From Leptolyngbya sp. Cla-17 (lineage in GTDB: Bacteria > Cyanobacteriota > Cyanobacteriia > Leptolyngbyales > Leptolyngbyaceae), in NCBI RefSeq assembly GCF_016807185.1, contig NZ_JAEVYN010000006.1, positions 30,057 through 94,056 of the forward strand: DNA of 64,000 bases. Direction: 5' to 3'. Position numbers and translations under genes: made by a program. Positions 43,030 through 51,754 of the stretch are shown here, in pieces. Below the pieces are notes generated by a model. That model had not been told where the DNA came from and ran no database searches. It was given only the letters and a program-made list of their open reading frames with translations. The stretch's first letter is position 1. Each line of letters begins with the position of its first letter.

Positions 43030-44358
43030 ATGCAAGTCACCCATGAGCGCTGCGCTGGAATTGATGTTCACAAAAAGACGGTCGTGGTCTGTTGCTTAAG
43101 TTTGGATATGAATGGGAAACCGCAGCGCGAAACCCGCACCTACGGTACGACCATCCGCGAGTTGTTAAATCTGTGCGACTGGCTATCGAGTAGCGAGATC
43201 ACGCACATTGCCATGGAAAGTACAGGGGAATATTGGAAACCCGTGTACAACGTATTGGAGAGCAGCTTTGAGGTGATAGTCGTGAACTCGCATCACTTCA
43301 AGCAAGTACCTGGACGCAAAACCGATGTCAAAGATGCCGAGTGGTTAGCCGAGCTACTGAGCTATGGACTCGTCCGTGGCAGTTTTATTCCACCCCTGCC
43401 CCAACGTGATTTGCGCGACTTGACCCGCCAGCGCACGACGCTGATTCGCGAACGCGCGAGTGTCATCAATCGCCTGCAAAAAGTGTTGGAATGGGCAAAT
43501 CTGAAGCTGGCATCGGTGGTCAGTGACATCGGGGGAGTCTCGTCGCGCGCCATACTCAAAGCACTGGTGGCAGGAGTTGAAGACCCAGAAGCCCTCGCTG
43601 AACTTGCCAGAGGACGCATGCGATCCAAGCAAGCCGAACTGATTGCAGCGCTCTCGGGTCGAGTGCGGGACCATCATCGGTTCTTGATCCAAATGCATCT
43701 CGACCATCTAGAGTTTCTCGACCGCCAGCTCAAACCGTTTGACGCGCGAATCGAGCAGTTGATTGAGCAGCACATGCCTCCGGTCGAAGTCCTCGTTCCG
43801 GCGGCTGAATCCAAGCCTCAGACAGATTCTTCCTCTGACCTGCCGTTGGCGTGGCAGCAAGCGATGCCGTTGCTCGACAGCATTCCGGGAATCGCCCGTC
43901 ACAGTGCTCAACTGCTGCTGGCAGAAATCGGGAGTGATATGCGACGCTTTCCCAGCGCCGCGCATCTGTGTAAGTGGGCTGGGGTTTGTCCGGGCAATCA
44001 TGAGAGTGCGGGCAAACAATACTCTGGCAAAACTCCACCCGCAAATCGCTGGTTGCGAAGCATCTTGGTACAAATGGCAAATGCTGCTGTGCGCTGCAAA
44101 GCCTCCCATTTTGCTACGGTCTATCGCCGACTTGCGTCCCGTCGGGGACACAAACGCGCCATTGTTGCCGTCGCCCACCGCCTGTTGATTGCGGTCTATC
44201 ACATCCTCAAACAACACCAACCCTACCGCGACTACCGCACTACCGATTCGGGGCAACGCACCCAACACCAACTGCTCCAAACCTTGCAGCACCGGATAGA
44301 GCGGTTGGGATATCAGGTTCAATTAACGCCCCTTACCGCCCCTCAACCACCGAGCTAG
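43030..44358 (+). CDS. IS110-family recombinase/transposase
   Basis: A 442-residue DEDD-type recombinase. The N-terminal RuvC-like domain shows GIDVHKKTVVVC (first Asp), MESTGEYWKPV (Glu) and RKTDVKDAEWLAELL (the two later Asp). A coiled-coil middle follows. The C-terminal Transposase_20 domain has SIPGIARHSAQLLLAEIG, HLCKWAGVCPGNHESAGK and a Ser-rich loop with the catalytic Ser expected in this region. All key motifs are present and the frame is intact, so it may be active. IS110 elements have no typical inverted repeats. AAGGAG lies about 7 bases before the ATG. Confidence 0.9.
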   Translation: MQVTHERCAGIDVHKKTVVVCCLSLDMNGKPQRETRTYGTTIRELLNLCDWLSSSEITHIAMESTGEYWKPVYNVLESSFEVIVVNSHHFKQVPGRKTDVKDAEWLAELLSYGLVRGSFIPPLPQRDLRDLTRQRTTLIRERASVINRLQKVLEWANLKLASVVSDIGGVSSRAILKALVAGVEDPEALAELARGRMRSKQAELIAALSGRVRDHHRFLIQMHLDHLEFLDRQLKPFDARIEQLIEQHMPPVEVLVPAAESKPQTDSSSDLPLAWQQAMPLLDSIPGIARHSAQLLLAEIGSDMRRFPSAAHLCKWAGVCPGNHESAGKQYSGKTPPANRWLRSILVQMANAAVRCKASHFATVYRRLASRRGHKRAIVAVAHRLLIAVYHILKQHQPYRDYRTTDSGQRTQHQLLQTLQHRIERLGYQVQLTPLTAPQPPS

Positions 44359-44443
44359 TCCTCTATTTTCAAAGCAGGTCTAATGAGGATAGTTCGTGAT
44401 TCATCATACCCAAATAGGGAAGCAGCTGAAAATTCAGATGTCC

Positions 44444-44904
44444 TTACTCTTCAAAACTTTCAAGCGGGTATAGAGTTATAGGCTCAGCAAAAGGCATCCA
44501 TTGGTCGTTCGCTGCCAAAACTTTGATTCCGCTTTCGCTTCTTGTACTAGCAATAACTAATCCTTTTGCCCTTGCTAATGGAAACCACTCATTAAACGAT
44601 CTGAGATCGTTTGTCTTGTCAGTCTGGGAAAAGTTGTTGTTGGGCTGCCATCGCTCCTCGACCGCTCGCCTCAGCCATCCGGCAGGATTTTTGATTGCAC
44701 CAGCAGTCATCACTTCTTTCAGGGCTTCCAGAGCAGATAACACCGTTGCTTGTGGGGCAGCCTCAATCACCTTGTTCAGCGTTGAGTTCAGTTTGATATT
44801 AAGGTTTGAAATCTCCGATTGAATCTGGTTGGCTCTGTTTTCTAGGGCAACGGCAGTTCGCTCAGGTAAGTCGATGACATTGTTGGGGTGAGCGGTAATA
44901 ATTC
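44444..44904 (-). pseudogene. C-terminal part of a DUF6262-neighbour protein with NPAGWL motif
   Basis: The open frame (no ATG until 44770) encodes a helical protein: DLPERTAVALENRANQIQSE, LNSTLNKVIEAAPQAT, then GAIKNPAGWLRRAVEERWQP, a motif common in cyanobacterial mobile-element and plasmid proteins, and a C-terminal strand-rich end (MPFAEPITLYPLESFEE). It starts in a different frame directly after the DUF6262-like protein. It is likely the broken C-terminus of the same or next gene of a Tn554-like element. Function unknown. Confidence 0.5.
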
Positions 44905-45433
44905 ATTTGCCTCTTCAGCTCAATATTCTCTTTCCTAAGAGCCTCGGTCGCTTCTCGCAACCTCTCAACCTGTTCATCAGCGTAGACCGCGATCTGCCCA
45001 AGATTTCTTCAATGTGCTGTTGTAATCCCTGGTTAGTCACCCGGAGCTTTTTGACCTCCTGAAGCAGCATCTTCACCTTGGCGGCATTGAACGCATCCGA
45101 GGCCTTTTGACTTGGTGGCACACCTTTCTTGGGAGTCTGCTGATTGCGAAGGAACTGAATCCGTTGTTGAACATCAGGTTCCTTATTGAGCCAAGCCCTT
45201 GATACCCCCGAAACTTCAGCTACAGTCGAAAAGTGGTAGTGCCCTAAAGGTAATGATGCCTGCAATGAAGACTGAACAGACGTTGCAGGCATACAGCTAA
45301 CAGTTTTATGCCTTAAGTCTATAGGCTGATTTTGAGTCGAAAGTGCGCCAGCCTGAGCCGTAGTCAGTGTTCTCGCTTCCATATTGCGCGGGAACTTCAA
45401 CCCCTTGCGGCAAGTGATGATCCATAGATTCAA
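44862..45433 (-). pseudogene. DUF6262 (TnpC-like) protein, frameshifted
   Basis: The first frame has VAEVSGVSRAWLNKEPDVQQ (HTH of DUF6262/Tn554 TnpC proteins) and a coiled coil (VKMLLQEVKKLRVTNQGLQQ). After HIEEILG the expected continuation, GQIAVYADEQVERLREATEAL and ENIELKRQMNYYRS, lies in the next frame and ends at 44862. Restoring one G in the GGG run near 45002 joins them. DUF6262 proteins normally accompany the two Tn554-type tyrosine recombinases; only a remnant of one is found here. Confidence 0.65.
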
Positions 45434-45618
45434 GACTGGCAGGGGCTTTCAGCTATCATCACATCTTTAGGACTACCGTTTAAAGTTGTATTGGGAGAAC
45501 GTTCTAGGTTCTCCAAGTACCTCACATAACGGGTGATAGGTTTAATCGGCTGGTAGTCATCATCGAGTACTAACCAACTTACCCTACCATCCGGCAACTT
45601 AATGCGTTGAGGCTTCAT
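45430..45618 (-). pseudogene. N-terminal fragment of a Tn554-type tyrosine recombinase
   Basis: The first ~45 residues (LPDGRVSWLVLDDDYQPI, ITRYVRYLENLERSPNT) match the start of the core-binding region of TnpA-like recombinases. The frame then leaves the family (NGSPKDVMIAESPCQS) and ends where the DUF6262 frame begins. The whole catalytic domain is absent, consistent with an internal deletion. Confidence 0.6.
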
Positions 45619-45678
45619 ACCGCAAAATAATAAACTCGTACTATTCTACAACACTATTCATCCTCGAATAAAAAACAT

Positions 45679-45699
45679 CGATGTACTTTGAGTACATCG
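45679..45699. promoter_or_regulatory. 21-bp perfect dyad upstream of the recombinase remnant
   Basis: CGATGTACT-TTG-AGTACATCG, arms of 9 bp, 61 bp before the remnant's start. It has the size and symmetry of a repressor operator, possibly that of the lost Tn554-like element. Confidence 0.45.
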
Positions 45700-45730
45700 A
45701 GTACGTTAAAGGCAAGCAGGATTATTGTGT

Positions 45731-45774
45731 GTAAACAACGAACATACCAATCCTGTTTTGTTATTGTTGTTTAC
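45731..45774 (-). repeat. inverted repeat just downstream of dnaN
   Basis: GTAAACAAC (45731-45739) and GTTGTTTAC (45766-45774), 26-base loop, 18 bp after the dnaN stop. Possible weak terminator or part of the neighbouring operator region. Confidence 0.35.
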
Positions 45775-45792
45775 TTTGTAGACACTCAATCA

Positions 45793-46959
45793 TCAGGATC
45801 TTACTTGAACTGGCATAACGAGGTAGGTCATCTTTAAGCCGCCGAGGGGAGTGAGGATAGCGGGGCTAGTGGGGGTGTTGAACTGAAGCTGGATTTCGGT
45901 CGTGTTGAGAGCTTTTAAGCCGTCGAGCAGGTACTTGACGTTGAAGGCGATCGCCATATCTTCGCCCGTAATTTGAGCCGGGATGGTTTCTTCACCACTG
46001 CCCACATCCGGTGCATCCACCGACAGCGACATTGCCTGATTAGTCGTATCCACACTCAGCTTAACGATGTTGTTCTTCTGGTCTGCCAAGACTGCGATGC
46101 GCTCCAAAGAACTAAGAAACAGGCGGCGATCAATGGTGGTCTGGTGAGTAAATTGACGTGGAATGAGTTGGCGATAGTTGGGATATTGCCCTTCCAACAG
46201 ACGACTGGTGAGGCGTTGATCCACCCATTCAAAAATCACCTGATTGCGATCGAGCTTCACTGCAACCGAACTGCCCGTTTGTCGCTCCAGCATTTTGGCA
46301 AGCTCTTGCAACGCCTTTGCCGGAATCGTCACATCCAGTGCTGTGGCATCTTCTGAAGTGCTATCTTTTGCGCCATTGCCGTTATCATCTACATTGGTCG
46401 TTTGCACTACCGACAAGCGATGTCCATCCGTAGCAGCAAACTCTAACTCTTCCGCCGCTAAAGTCAGGTGAACACCGGTGAGCACCTGCTTCGTTTCATC
46501 GGCGCTGGCGGCAAATAGTGCGCCTCTCAACCCGTCTAGCATGGCTTCTGAGGGGAGGTGCAAGCTCTCGCCATCGGTGACTGTGGGCAATTCAGGAAAC
46601 TCTTCGGCGCTCATACCGCGCACCTGATAGCGCCCAGAGGAACACGTGAGGGTGGTGAGAAAGCTAGCATCGTCATCAGAGCTACTTTCTAGGATAATAT
46701 CGCCTTCTGGCAAGCGAGACACGATGTCGGTGAGCAGTTTGGCTGGCAGCGTCAGTTTCCCTTCGGCTTCAACCGTTGCAGCAAAACTGGTTTGAATGCC
46801 GAGGCTCAGGTCAAATGCACTGAGGCTGACTTGCTGGGTTTCTGCGTTGGCAACAAGCAGCACGTTGGCTAAAACTGGATGCGTGGGGCGAGTGGAAACA
46901 GCGCGGCTAACTAAAGAAAGGCTTGTGCTGAGGCTGTTTTGGGTGCAGACCAGTTTCAT
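45793..46959 (-). CDS. dnaN: DNA polymerase III beta sliding clamp
   Basis: A 388-residue DnaN with the three clamp domains: MKLVCTQNSLSTSLSLVSRA start, RPTHPVLANVLL, FDLSLGIQTSF; RYQVRGMSAEEFPELP; VLTGVHLTLAAEELEFAATD and DGHRLSV; LEGQYPNYRQLIPRQF; C-terminal PVQVRS. It forms the ring dimer that tethers Pol III to DNA and docks many repair proteins. It lies on the same strand as dnaA, separated by a 570-bp spacer with DnaA boxes. The length is normal and no key motif is missing. Confidence 0.97.
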   Translation of the reverse strand: MKLVCTQNSLSTSLSLVSRAVSTRPTHPVLANVLLVANAETQQVSLSAFDLSLGIQTSFAATVEAEGKLTLPAKLLTDIVSRLPEGDIILESSSDDDASFLTTLTCSSGRYQVRGMSAEEFPELPTVTDGESLHLPSEAMLDGLRGALFAASADETKQVLTGVHLTLAAEELEFAATDGHRLSVVQTTNVDDNGNGAKDSTSEDATALDVTIPAKALQELAKMLERQTGSSVAVKLDRNQVIFEWVDQRLTSRLLEGQYPNYRQLIPRQFTHQTTIDRRLFLSSLERIAVLADQKNNIVKLSVDTTNQAMSLSVDAPDVGSGEETIPAQITGEDMAIAFNVKYLLDGLKALNTTEIQLQFNTPTSPAILTPLGGLKMTYLVMPVQVRS

Positions 46960-47099
46960 TTGGGGGCGCTCTGAAGTCTTTGTCTGGAGATCCTACCACT
47001 GTTGCCTGAAACGATCCACCTGAGCCTGTTTTGAGATTTTTTGCCGTTAACGAGATCGATCCGGACTTAAGAAAAACTTATTTAAATAGTAGTAGTAGA

Positions 47100-47430
47100 G
47101 GCTGTGGAAACTGTGGAAAAGATCGTCAGATCAAACTGGGATAGGAATCTAACACTTTTTTGCTTGTGGATAACTTGTGGAAAAAAACAGGTCATTTCCA
47201 CACAGTATTTATACTTAGTGTGTCTTTCCACGATCGCTAGATCGTTATAAACTGATTTTCCCCAGACTTATCCACAGAAATTGACAGTTTTTCCACAGGT
47301 GATCTCAGGATTTACAAATGTTTACATTCTTTAAACGCAAAAATTTACTGACCTGATTTACTCGAATTTAGGAGAAGCTAAATTATTTAAACACATAAAT
47401 TTGGTTTTCTGGGGAAAACTCTATTTTTTC
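47100..47430. other. putative chromosomal origin of replication (oriC): DnaA-box cluster and AT-rich unwinding region
   Basis: Seven DnaA-box-like 9-mers within 195 bp. Minus orientation: 47103-47111 (one mismatch), 47112-47120, 47165-47173, 47176-47184. Plus orientation: 47194-47202 (ATTTCCACA), 47268-47276 (TTATCCACA, consensus), 47289-47297 (TTTTCCACA). The two groups face each other. The next ~120 bp (47310-47430) is very AT-rich with TTTAAACG and AATTTAG runs, a likely duplex unwinding element. Position between dnaA and dnaN supports the call. Confidence 0.85.
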
Positions 47431-47473
47431 CCCAGATAAGTCAACCTGATCAATGAGCAAAATAATCCCTAGC

Positions 47474-47507
47474 AAAAAATAGTCTGAAATCCATTGGTTT
47501 CAGACTA
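47474..47507 (-). terminator. rho-independent terminator of dnaA
   Basis: On the minus strand TAGTCTGAAA, an 8-base loop, then TTTCAGACTA form a 10-bp perfect stem followed by TTTTTT. It starts 23 bp after the dnaA stop and shields the origin from dnaA transcription. Confidence 0.85.
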
Positions 47508-47529
47508 CTGAATTAAAAATAGAAGTTTT

Positions 47530-48963
47530 TTAGGATTTATTGCGGGATTGACTTGCTTGATTGATGCGATCGCTTAACTGACGAAGCGTCTGCGCCATTG
47601 ATGTGTCATTTTCCTTCAGTTGGGCAATCTTGTCGCAGCTATACATCACGGTTGTATGGTCTTTGCCGCCAAACACTTCCCCAATTTTGGGCAGGCTCAA
47701 CCCGGTGTGGTGGCGCATGAGATACATGCCAATCTGTCGTGCTGTGCTCACTTCCCGCCGCCGAGAATGACCTTTCAACTCCTCAATCGGCACATTGAAG
47801 TTTTCTGCAATGATGGTCATTACTTCCGAGGGAGACGCTTCCACTTGTTCCACCGGCGGGTTCAGCACGGGCGAAATATTGGCTACTGTCATGGGTAACC
47901 CAGAGATGGAAATATAAGCGACCGCCCGAATCAGCGCTCCTTCTAACTCTCGGATGTTGGAGGTGTAGCTGGAGGCGATATATTCAATCACATCGCGCGG
48001 CAAACGCATGTTTTCATACTCAGCTTTCTTTTGCAAAATTGCCATTCTGGTTTCTAAGTCGGGCGATTGAATGTCGGCAATCAATCCCATGGAAAACCGA
48101 GAGCAAAGCCGTTCTTGTAGCCGGGGAATCTGATTGGGGGGACGATCGGATGCCAGCACAACCTGTTTTCCTGCCTCATGCAAGGTATTAAACGTGTGAA
48201 AAAACTCTTCTTGGGTGTACTCTTTGCCTTCAATGAACTGGATATCATCGACTAGCAGCACATCTGCCGCACGATAGTGCTCCCGAAAGCTCTGCATACT
48301 GTCGCGTCTGATGGCAGTAATCAAGTCGTTGGTGAATTGCTCTGTGGACACATAAAAAACCCGCGAACTCCGGCAAATTTCCAAACGGTAGTGCCCGATC
48401 GCCTGCATCAAATGGGTTTTGCCTAATCCAACGCCACCACACAAAAACAGCGGATTAAATTCTCGACCGGGCGATTCTGCTACTGCCAGCGATGCAGCAT
48501 GAGCCATGCGGTTATTCGACCCAACGACCAAACGAGAGAAGATATATTTTGAATTGAGATCGCTAGAACGGGGGCGATCAGCTGGCTCAGGCAAAACGGT
48601 CACAGTAGGAATCTCCATCGGGCTAGTCAGATTGGCAGCGTTGGGTTCCATCGGCAATGCCCAGAAGAAATCTGAATCCACTGGGTTGCCCTCATCATCA
48701 CAGGCAACCGTCATTTGAATTTCGATCGGGCGCTCCAATATTTCTTGAACCACCTCTGTCAGTGTTTTGAGGTAATACTTCTGCAACCACTTTCGGGCAA
48801 AAGGATTCGGCGTTCGCAAAACGAGTCGTTCCTCGGTCAACTCTTCTACGATCGCCGTTTTAATCCATGCCTCAAACGTCGGGCGACTCAGCAAAAGCTG
48901 AAGGCGGTCTAGGGCTTCTGCCCAAAAATTTTCAATTGCCGTTGCTTCCACAACTGACCTCAT
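47530..48963 (-). CDS. dnaA: chromosomal replication initiator DnaA
   Basis: A 477-residue DnaA. Domain I (FWAEALDRLQLLLSRPTFEAW) is followed by a variable linker. The AAA+ domain III has Walker A GGVGLGKTHLMQAIGHY (about residue 176), Walker B VLLVDDIQFIEGKE, sensor and box VII regions (QERLCSRFSMGL, SNIRELEGALIRAV). Domain IV is the DnaA-box-binding HTH: RRREVSTARQIGMYLMR, GLSLPKIGEVFGGKDHTTVM. It binds the boxes next to its own 3' end and opens oriC. No clear Shine-Dalgarno precedes the ATG; a GTG three codons inside is an alternative start. Confidence 0.97.
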   Translation of the reverse strand: MRSVVEATAIENFWAEALDRLQLLLSRPTFEAWIKTAIVEELTEERLVLRTPNPFARKWLQKYYLKTLTEVVQEILERPIEIQMTVACDDEGNPVDSDFFWALPMEPNAANLTSPMEIPTVTVLPEPADRPRSSDLNSKYIFSRLVVGSNNRMAHAASLAVAESPGREFNPLFLCGGVGLGKTHLMQAIGHYRLEICRSSRVFYVSTEQFTNDLITAIRRDSMQSFREHYRAADVLLVDDIQFIEGKEYTQEEFFHTFNTLHEAGKQVVLASDRPPNQIPRLQERLCSRFSMGLIADIQSPDLETRMAILQKKAEYENMRLPRDVIEYIASSYTSNIRELEGALIRAVAYISISGLPMTVANISPVLNPPVEQVEASPSEVMTIIAENFNVPIEELKGHSRRREVSTARQIGMYLMRHHTGLSLPKIGEVFGGKDHTTVMYSCDKIAQLKENDTSMAQTLRQLSDRINQASQSRNKS

Positions 48964-49368
48964 GTTCTAGCGGACGGTAGGGAGAATAGAAAGCTGCATT
49001 TGAGGAGAACGGTCAATAGTTCCCTAAATCATTCCTGCTGACTCGCAAATTTGGGAGCCATGCGCTTTTGAAAGTCACCTCAACATAAGAAAAAACGCTA
49101 TAGGCAGCGTTTAAACATTTTGAAGGCGCTACATCTAAAGTAGCAAACATAAAATTATGGCAAGGTGGAGGCGGATACCAAATGCCAGAAAATCCCTTTA
49201 ACTGGACGACAGCTAAAGTAGTCTACAGCACCCACCCCATGAAAAGCAGGTAACTCCAAAGATATTTAAAGATTGACAAACCAGGAATATTTGTGCCGAG
49301 GCGATCGCCAATTCAGCCTTTCTTCGCCCACTGCACTTCGTATTTTGTACGCTGCACCCCGATTCGCT
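48964..49368. other. dnaA upstream region
   Basis: About 400 bp without a supported gene, holding the dnaA promoter and the terminator of the upstream operon at 49087-49112. No DnaA boxes of good match were noticed here, so simple autoregulation through boxes is not visible. Confidence 0.4.
49087..49112 (-). terminator. terminator of the anti-sigma/SpoIIE operon
   Basis: On the minus strand AAACGCT, a 6-base loop, AGCGTTT and further T residues (six in total) form a short intrinsic terminator about 255 bp after the anti-sigma gene. Confidence 0.55.
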
Positions 49369-49845
49369 CTATCCTTCTTTGCCTGTAAAAGTCGGTGCCG
49401 CTTCAGCCTTCTCTACGGGCGCAGGTTTGGCTTCGGGAATGCTTGCTTCTAGTTTCAAACAGTTTTTTCCATTTACCTGCAACCGATATTCCACCCGATC
49501 CATTAGCCGATTTAAAATCAACCAGCCATAGCCACTCTCCTGTTTTGCTTCTGGAGTAGGAGGAAGATAGGTAGACAAGTCAAACCCTTGTCCATGATCC
49601 CAAATCTCTAGAGCAATATCCCGATCTTGGAGTTCCAAACGAATTAAAACGGGCAAGTTGGGCTGATCTTTGTGAGCGTGGCGCACCACGTTGGAATAGG
49701 CTTCTACCAGCACTAAACGTAAACGGTTGGATTGTCTGGGCCAATCTACATGGTCGCCTAGCTCAACCTCTAAACTGCCTAGCAGCCAATTCTCGACGAT
49801 GCTTAAAAACTGTAGATCGCTGGGGATGTGAAGTTCAGTTCTCAT
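49369..49845 (-). CDS. RsbW-type anti-sigma regulatory kinase (HATPase_c)
   Basis: A 158-residue GHKL ATPase of the anti-sigma factor kind. N box LVEAYSNVVRHAHKD, G1 box IWDHGQGFDL and G2-like GYGWLILNRLMDRVEY are in place. The C-terminus is a variable Pro/Ala/Glu-rich tail. It would bind and phosphorylate an anti-sigma factor antagonist or directly hold a target. It starts 3 bp after the stop of the SpoIIE-type phosphatase gene, so both are translated from one message and form a partner-switching pair. No sigma factor or STAS antagonist is next to it; its partners must be elsewhere. Confidence 0.85.
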   Translation of the reverse strand: MRTELHIPSDLQFLSIVENWLLGSLEVELGDHVDWPRQSNRLRLVLVEAYSNVVRHAHKDQPNLPVLIRLELQDRDIALEIWDHGQGFDLSTYLPPTPEAKQESGYGWLILNRLMDRVEYRLQVNGKNCLKLEASIPEAKPAPVEKAEAAPTFTGKEG

Positions 49846-49848
49846 TCG

Positions 49849-51555
49849 CTACAGAACCTCCAAAGAGAGAATAGTTTGGTCGTCTTCTTGTATATCATTG
49901 TGCGATCGAATCCGGGCAAGCAAGTCTTTCAGATCCAAGGATGATTGATCTTGAATCAATAATTGCCATAACCCGGTTTGTTGCAGCATGGCAGTGGCTT
50001 GATTGCTGCCATTAACTTGATTGGTACCATTAATCGGTTCCGCATTGTGGATGGTTGCTTCAGTAATGCCATCACTGGTAAGCAAAAGAATCTCGCCGGG
50101 GTTAAGGTCAATGCTACCAGCAGCAGCTTTCCAATGCGGCAAGATGCCAAGGGGCACACCTCGCACTTTCAGATAATTCGGTTCGATTGTCACGGGTTGT
50201 CCTTGAGCGAGATGGGCTGAAACTGCTTCTCTAGACCAGACTAAGGGGTAAATGTGTCCGGCATTCGCATAGATCAGCTTGTGAGTGGATGGGGTGTAGC
50301 AGACTAACACCATGGTAATGAAACAGTTGGTGCTGACTAAATCTTCAGACAAGCTGCGATTTAAGTTTTGCATCACAATATGAGGCTCTGGCGGCATTTC
50401 TTGAGAAAGTTCTCGCCGTAAGACAGAAATTGCGCTTGCCATGAACAGGGCAGCAGGAACGCCTTTTCCAGAAACATCTCCTACTGCTAACCAAACATCG
50501 CCTTGAGGATGGGCATAAACCTCAAAAAAGTCTCCGCCAACCTCCCGTGCCGGATAGCAACATGCTTGAACTTTCATCCCCTTCAATTCGGGTAAAGTTT
50601 GCCGCAGCAGGTTGCCCTGAATTTGACGGGCAACTTCTAACTCTGCCCGCATTTGCTCGGCTTGCGTTTGCGTTTGCAGGTAAAGCTTCGCTTGAGAAAT
50701 GGCAAGGGCAGCTTGTTCGGCAACTTCTTGAATAAGGGTAATGTCTTCGCTAGACCAAGGTGCAGCATCCAGTTCCCGATGCATGGCAAAGATAGCGAGG
50801 AAATCTTGCTGATAGGTGATGGGAACAACTAAGCGGTGCGGGCTACCTGTGATTTTATCGGTCTGAATTTGGCGTGTACTAAGGACATTTTGAATCAAGA
50901 GATCATCTGTGGACAAGGATTGTTGCGCGGGATTGCTGTTGTCTGCGTTGACGATCGCGGAGTGATAAAAAACCTCGGTCGTCAGGCGATCGCCTTCTAT
51001 AGGCTGTAAAATGCACTCACTCGCATTAAACGTTTGTACTAGAGTCGCTGCGATGGTTTGCAGCATACTGTCATAATTGAGCGATTCACGAATGGCTGTA
51101 GTTACAGCATTAAACAGCGACTCTCGACGCAGCGCCCGCCTGAGTTCGTTGGTGCGTTGTTTGACGATGCGGTAGGTTTCCCCTGCCTGCTGGATTACAA
51201 CCTTAAGTTGGTCGGGCACCCACGGCTTGGTGATGTACTTAAACACCTTCCCGGCGTTAATGGCTTCCACTAAATCTTCAACATCCGTGTAGCCCGTTAA
51301 CACAATCCGAATCGTATCGGGAAAGTGATCAACTGTTTTGCTGAGAAACTCAGTTCCTAGCATTTCTGGCATTCGTTGGTCGGAGATGATGATTGCCATC
51401 TCGCCCTGTTCATCTAAAATCTTCAGCGCCTCGATCGCGCTTTCTGCCTTGACGACTTCAAAATCTCGCCGAAAAGTCCGGTACAACAGCGCCAGGTTAT
51501 CTGGTTCGTCATCAACGACCATCAATTTCAGCTTGCCATCGATTTCCTCAGCCAT
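49849..51555 (-). CDS. response regulator with GAF and SpoIIE-type PP2C phosphatase
   Basis: A 568-residue protein from MAEEIDGKL. The receiver domain has LMVVDDEPDN, phospho-acceptor IISDQRMPEM, VLTGY and KYITKPW. A coiled linker and a GAF domain (about residues 160-300) follow, then a PP2C/SpoIIE domain with GGDFFEVY and GDVSGKG metal-binding motifs and LLTSDGITEAT. It would dephosphorylate an antagonist protein in response to a phosphorelay, releasing the anti-sigma kinase encoded immediately downstream. An upstream in-frame ATG (51585) adds ten unlikely residues. A short low-complexity NGTNQVNGSNQ stretch lies in the phosphatase domain. Confidence 0.9.
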   Translation of the reverse strand: MAEEIDGKLKLMVVDDEPDNLALLYRTFRRDFEVVKAESAIEALKILDEQGEMAIIISDQRMPEMLGTEFLSKTVDHFPDTIRIVLTGYTDVEDLVEAINAGKVFKYITKPWVPDQLKVVIQQAGETYRIVKQRTNELRRALRRESLFNAVTTAIRESLNYDSMLQTIAATLVQTFNASECILQPIEGDRLTTEVFYHSAIVNADNSNPAQQSLSTDDLLIQNVLSTRQIQTDKITGSPHRLVVPITYQQDFLAIFAMHRELDAAPWSSEDITLIQEVAEQAALAISQAKLYLQTQTQAEQMRAELEVARQIQGNLLRQTLPELKGMKVQACCYPAREVGGDFFEVYAHPQGDVWLAVGDVSGKGVPAALFMASAISVLRRELSQEMPPEPHIVMQNLNRSLSEDLVSTNCFITMVLVCYTPSTHKLIYANAGHIYPLVWSREAVSAHLAQGQPVTIEPNYLKVRGVPLGILPHWKAAAGSIDLNPGEILLLTSDGITEATIHNAEPINGTNQVNGSNQATAMLQQTGLWQLLIQDQSSLDLKDLLARIRSHNDIQEDDQTILSLEVL

Positions 51556-51754
51556 GTGATACCCCAACCTTGTACACCATGGCAAATTGCAGTCTCATGC
51601 GCCATTATGCCCCTTGCTTGTCTAACTCAAAATACCCCAGATGACAATCAACCTAACAGGCAGGAATGATTTGGGGAGGAAAGGGAATAAGAGCAGGAAA
51701 AAGGGAATAAGAGCAGGAGAAAGGGAATAGGGATTGAGAAAAGATGCACAGACT

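Noticed and set aside
43354..44322. Long minus-strand frames opposite the IS110 recombinase
   Set aside because: They have no motifs, and the plus strand carries an intact DEDD recombinase.
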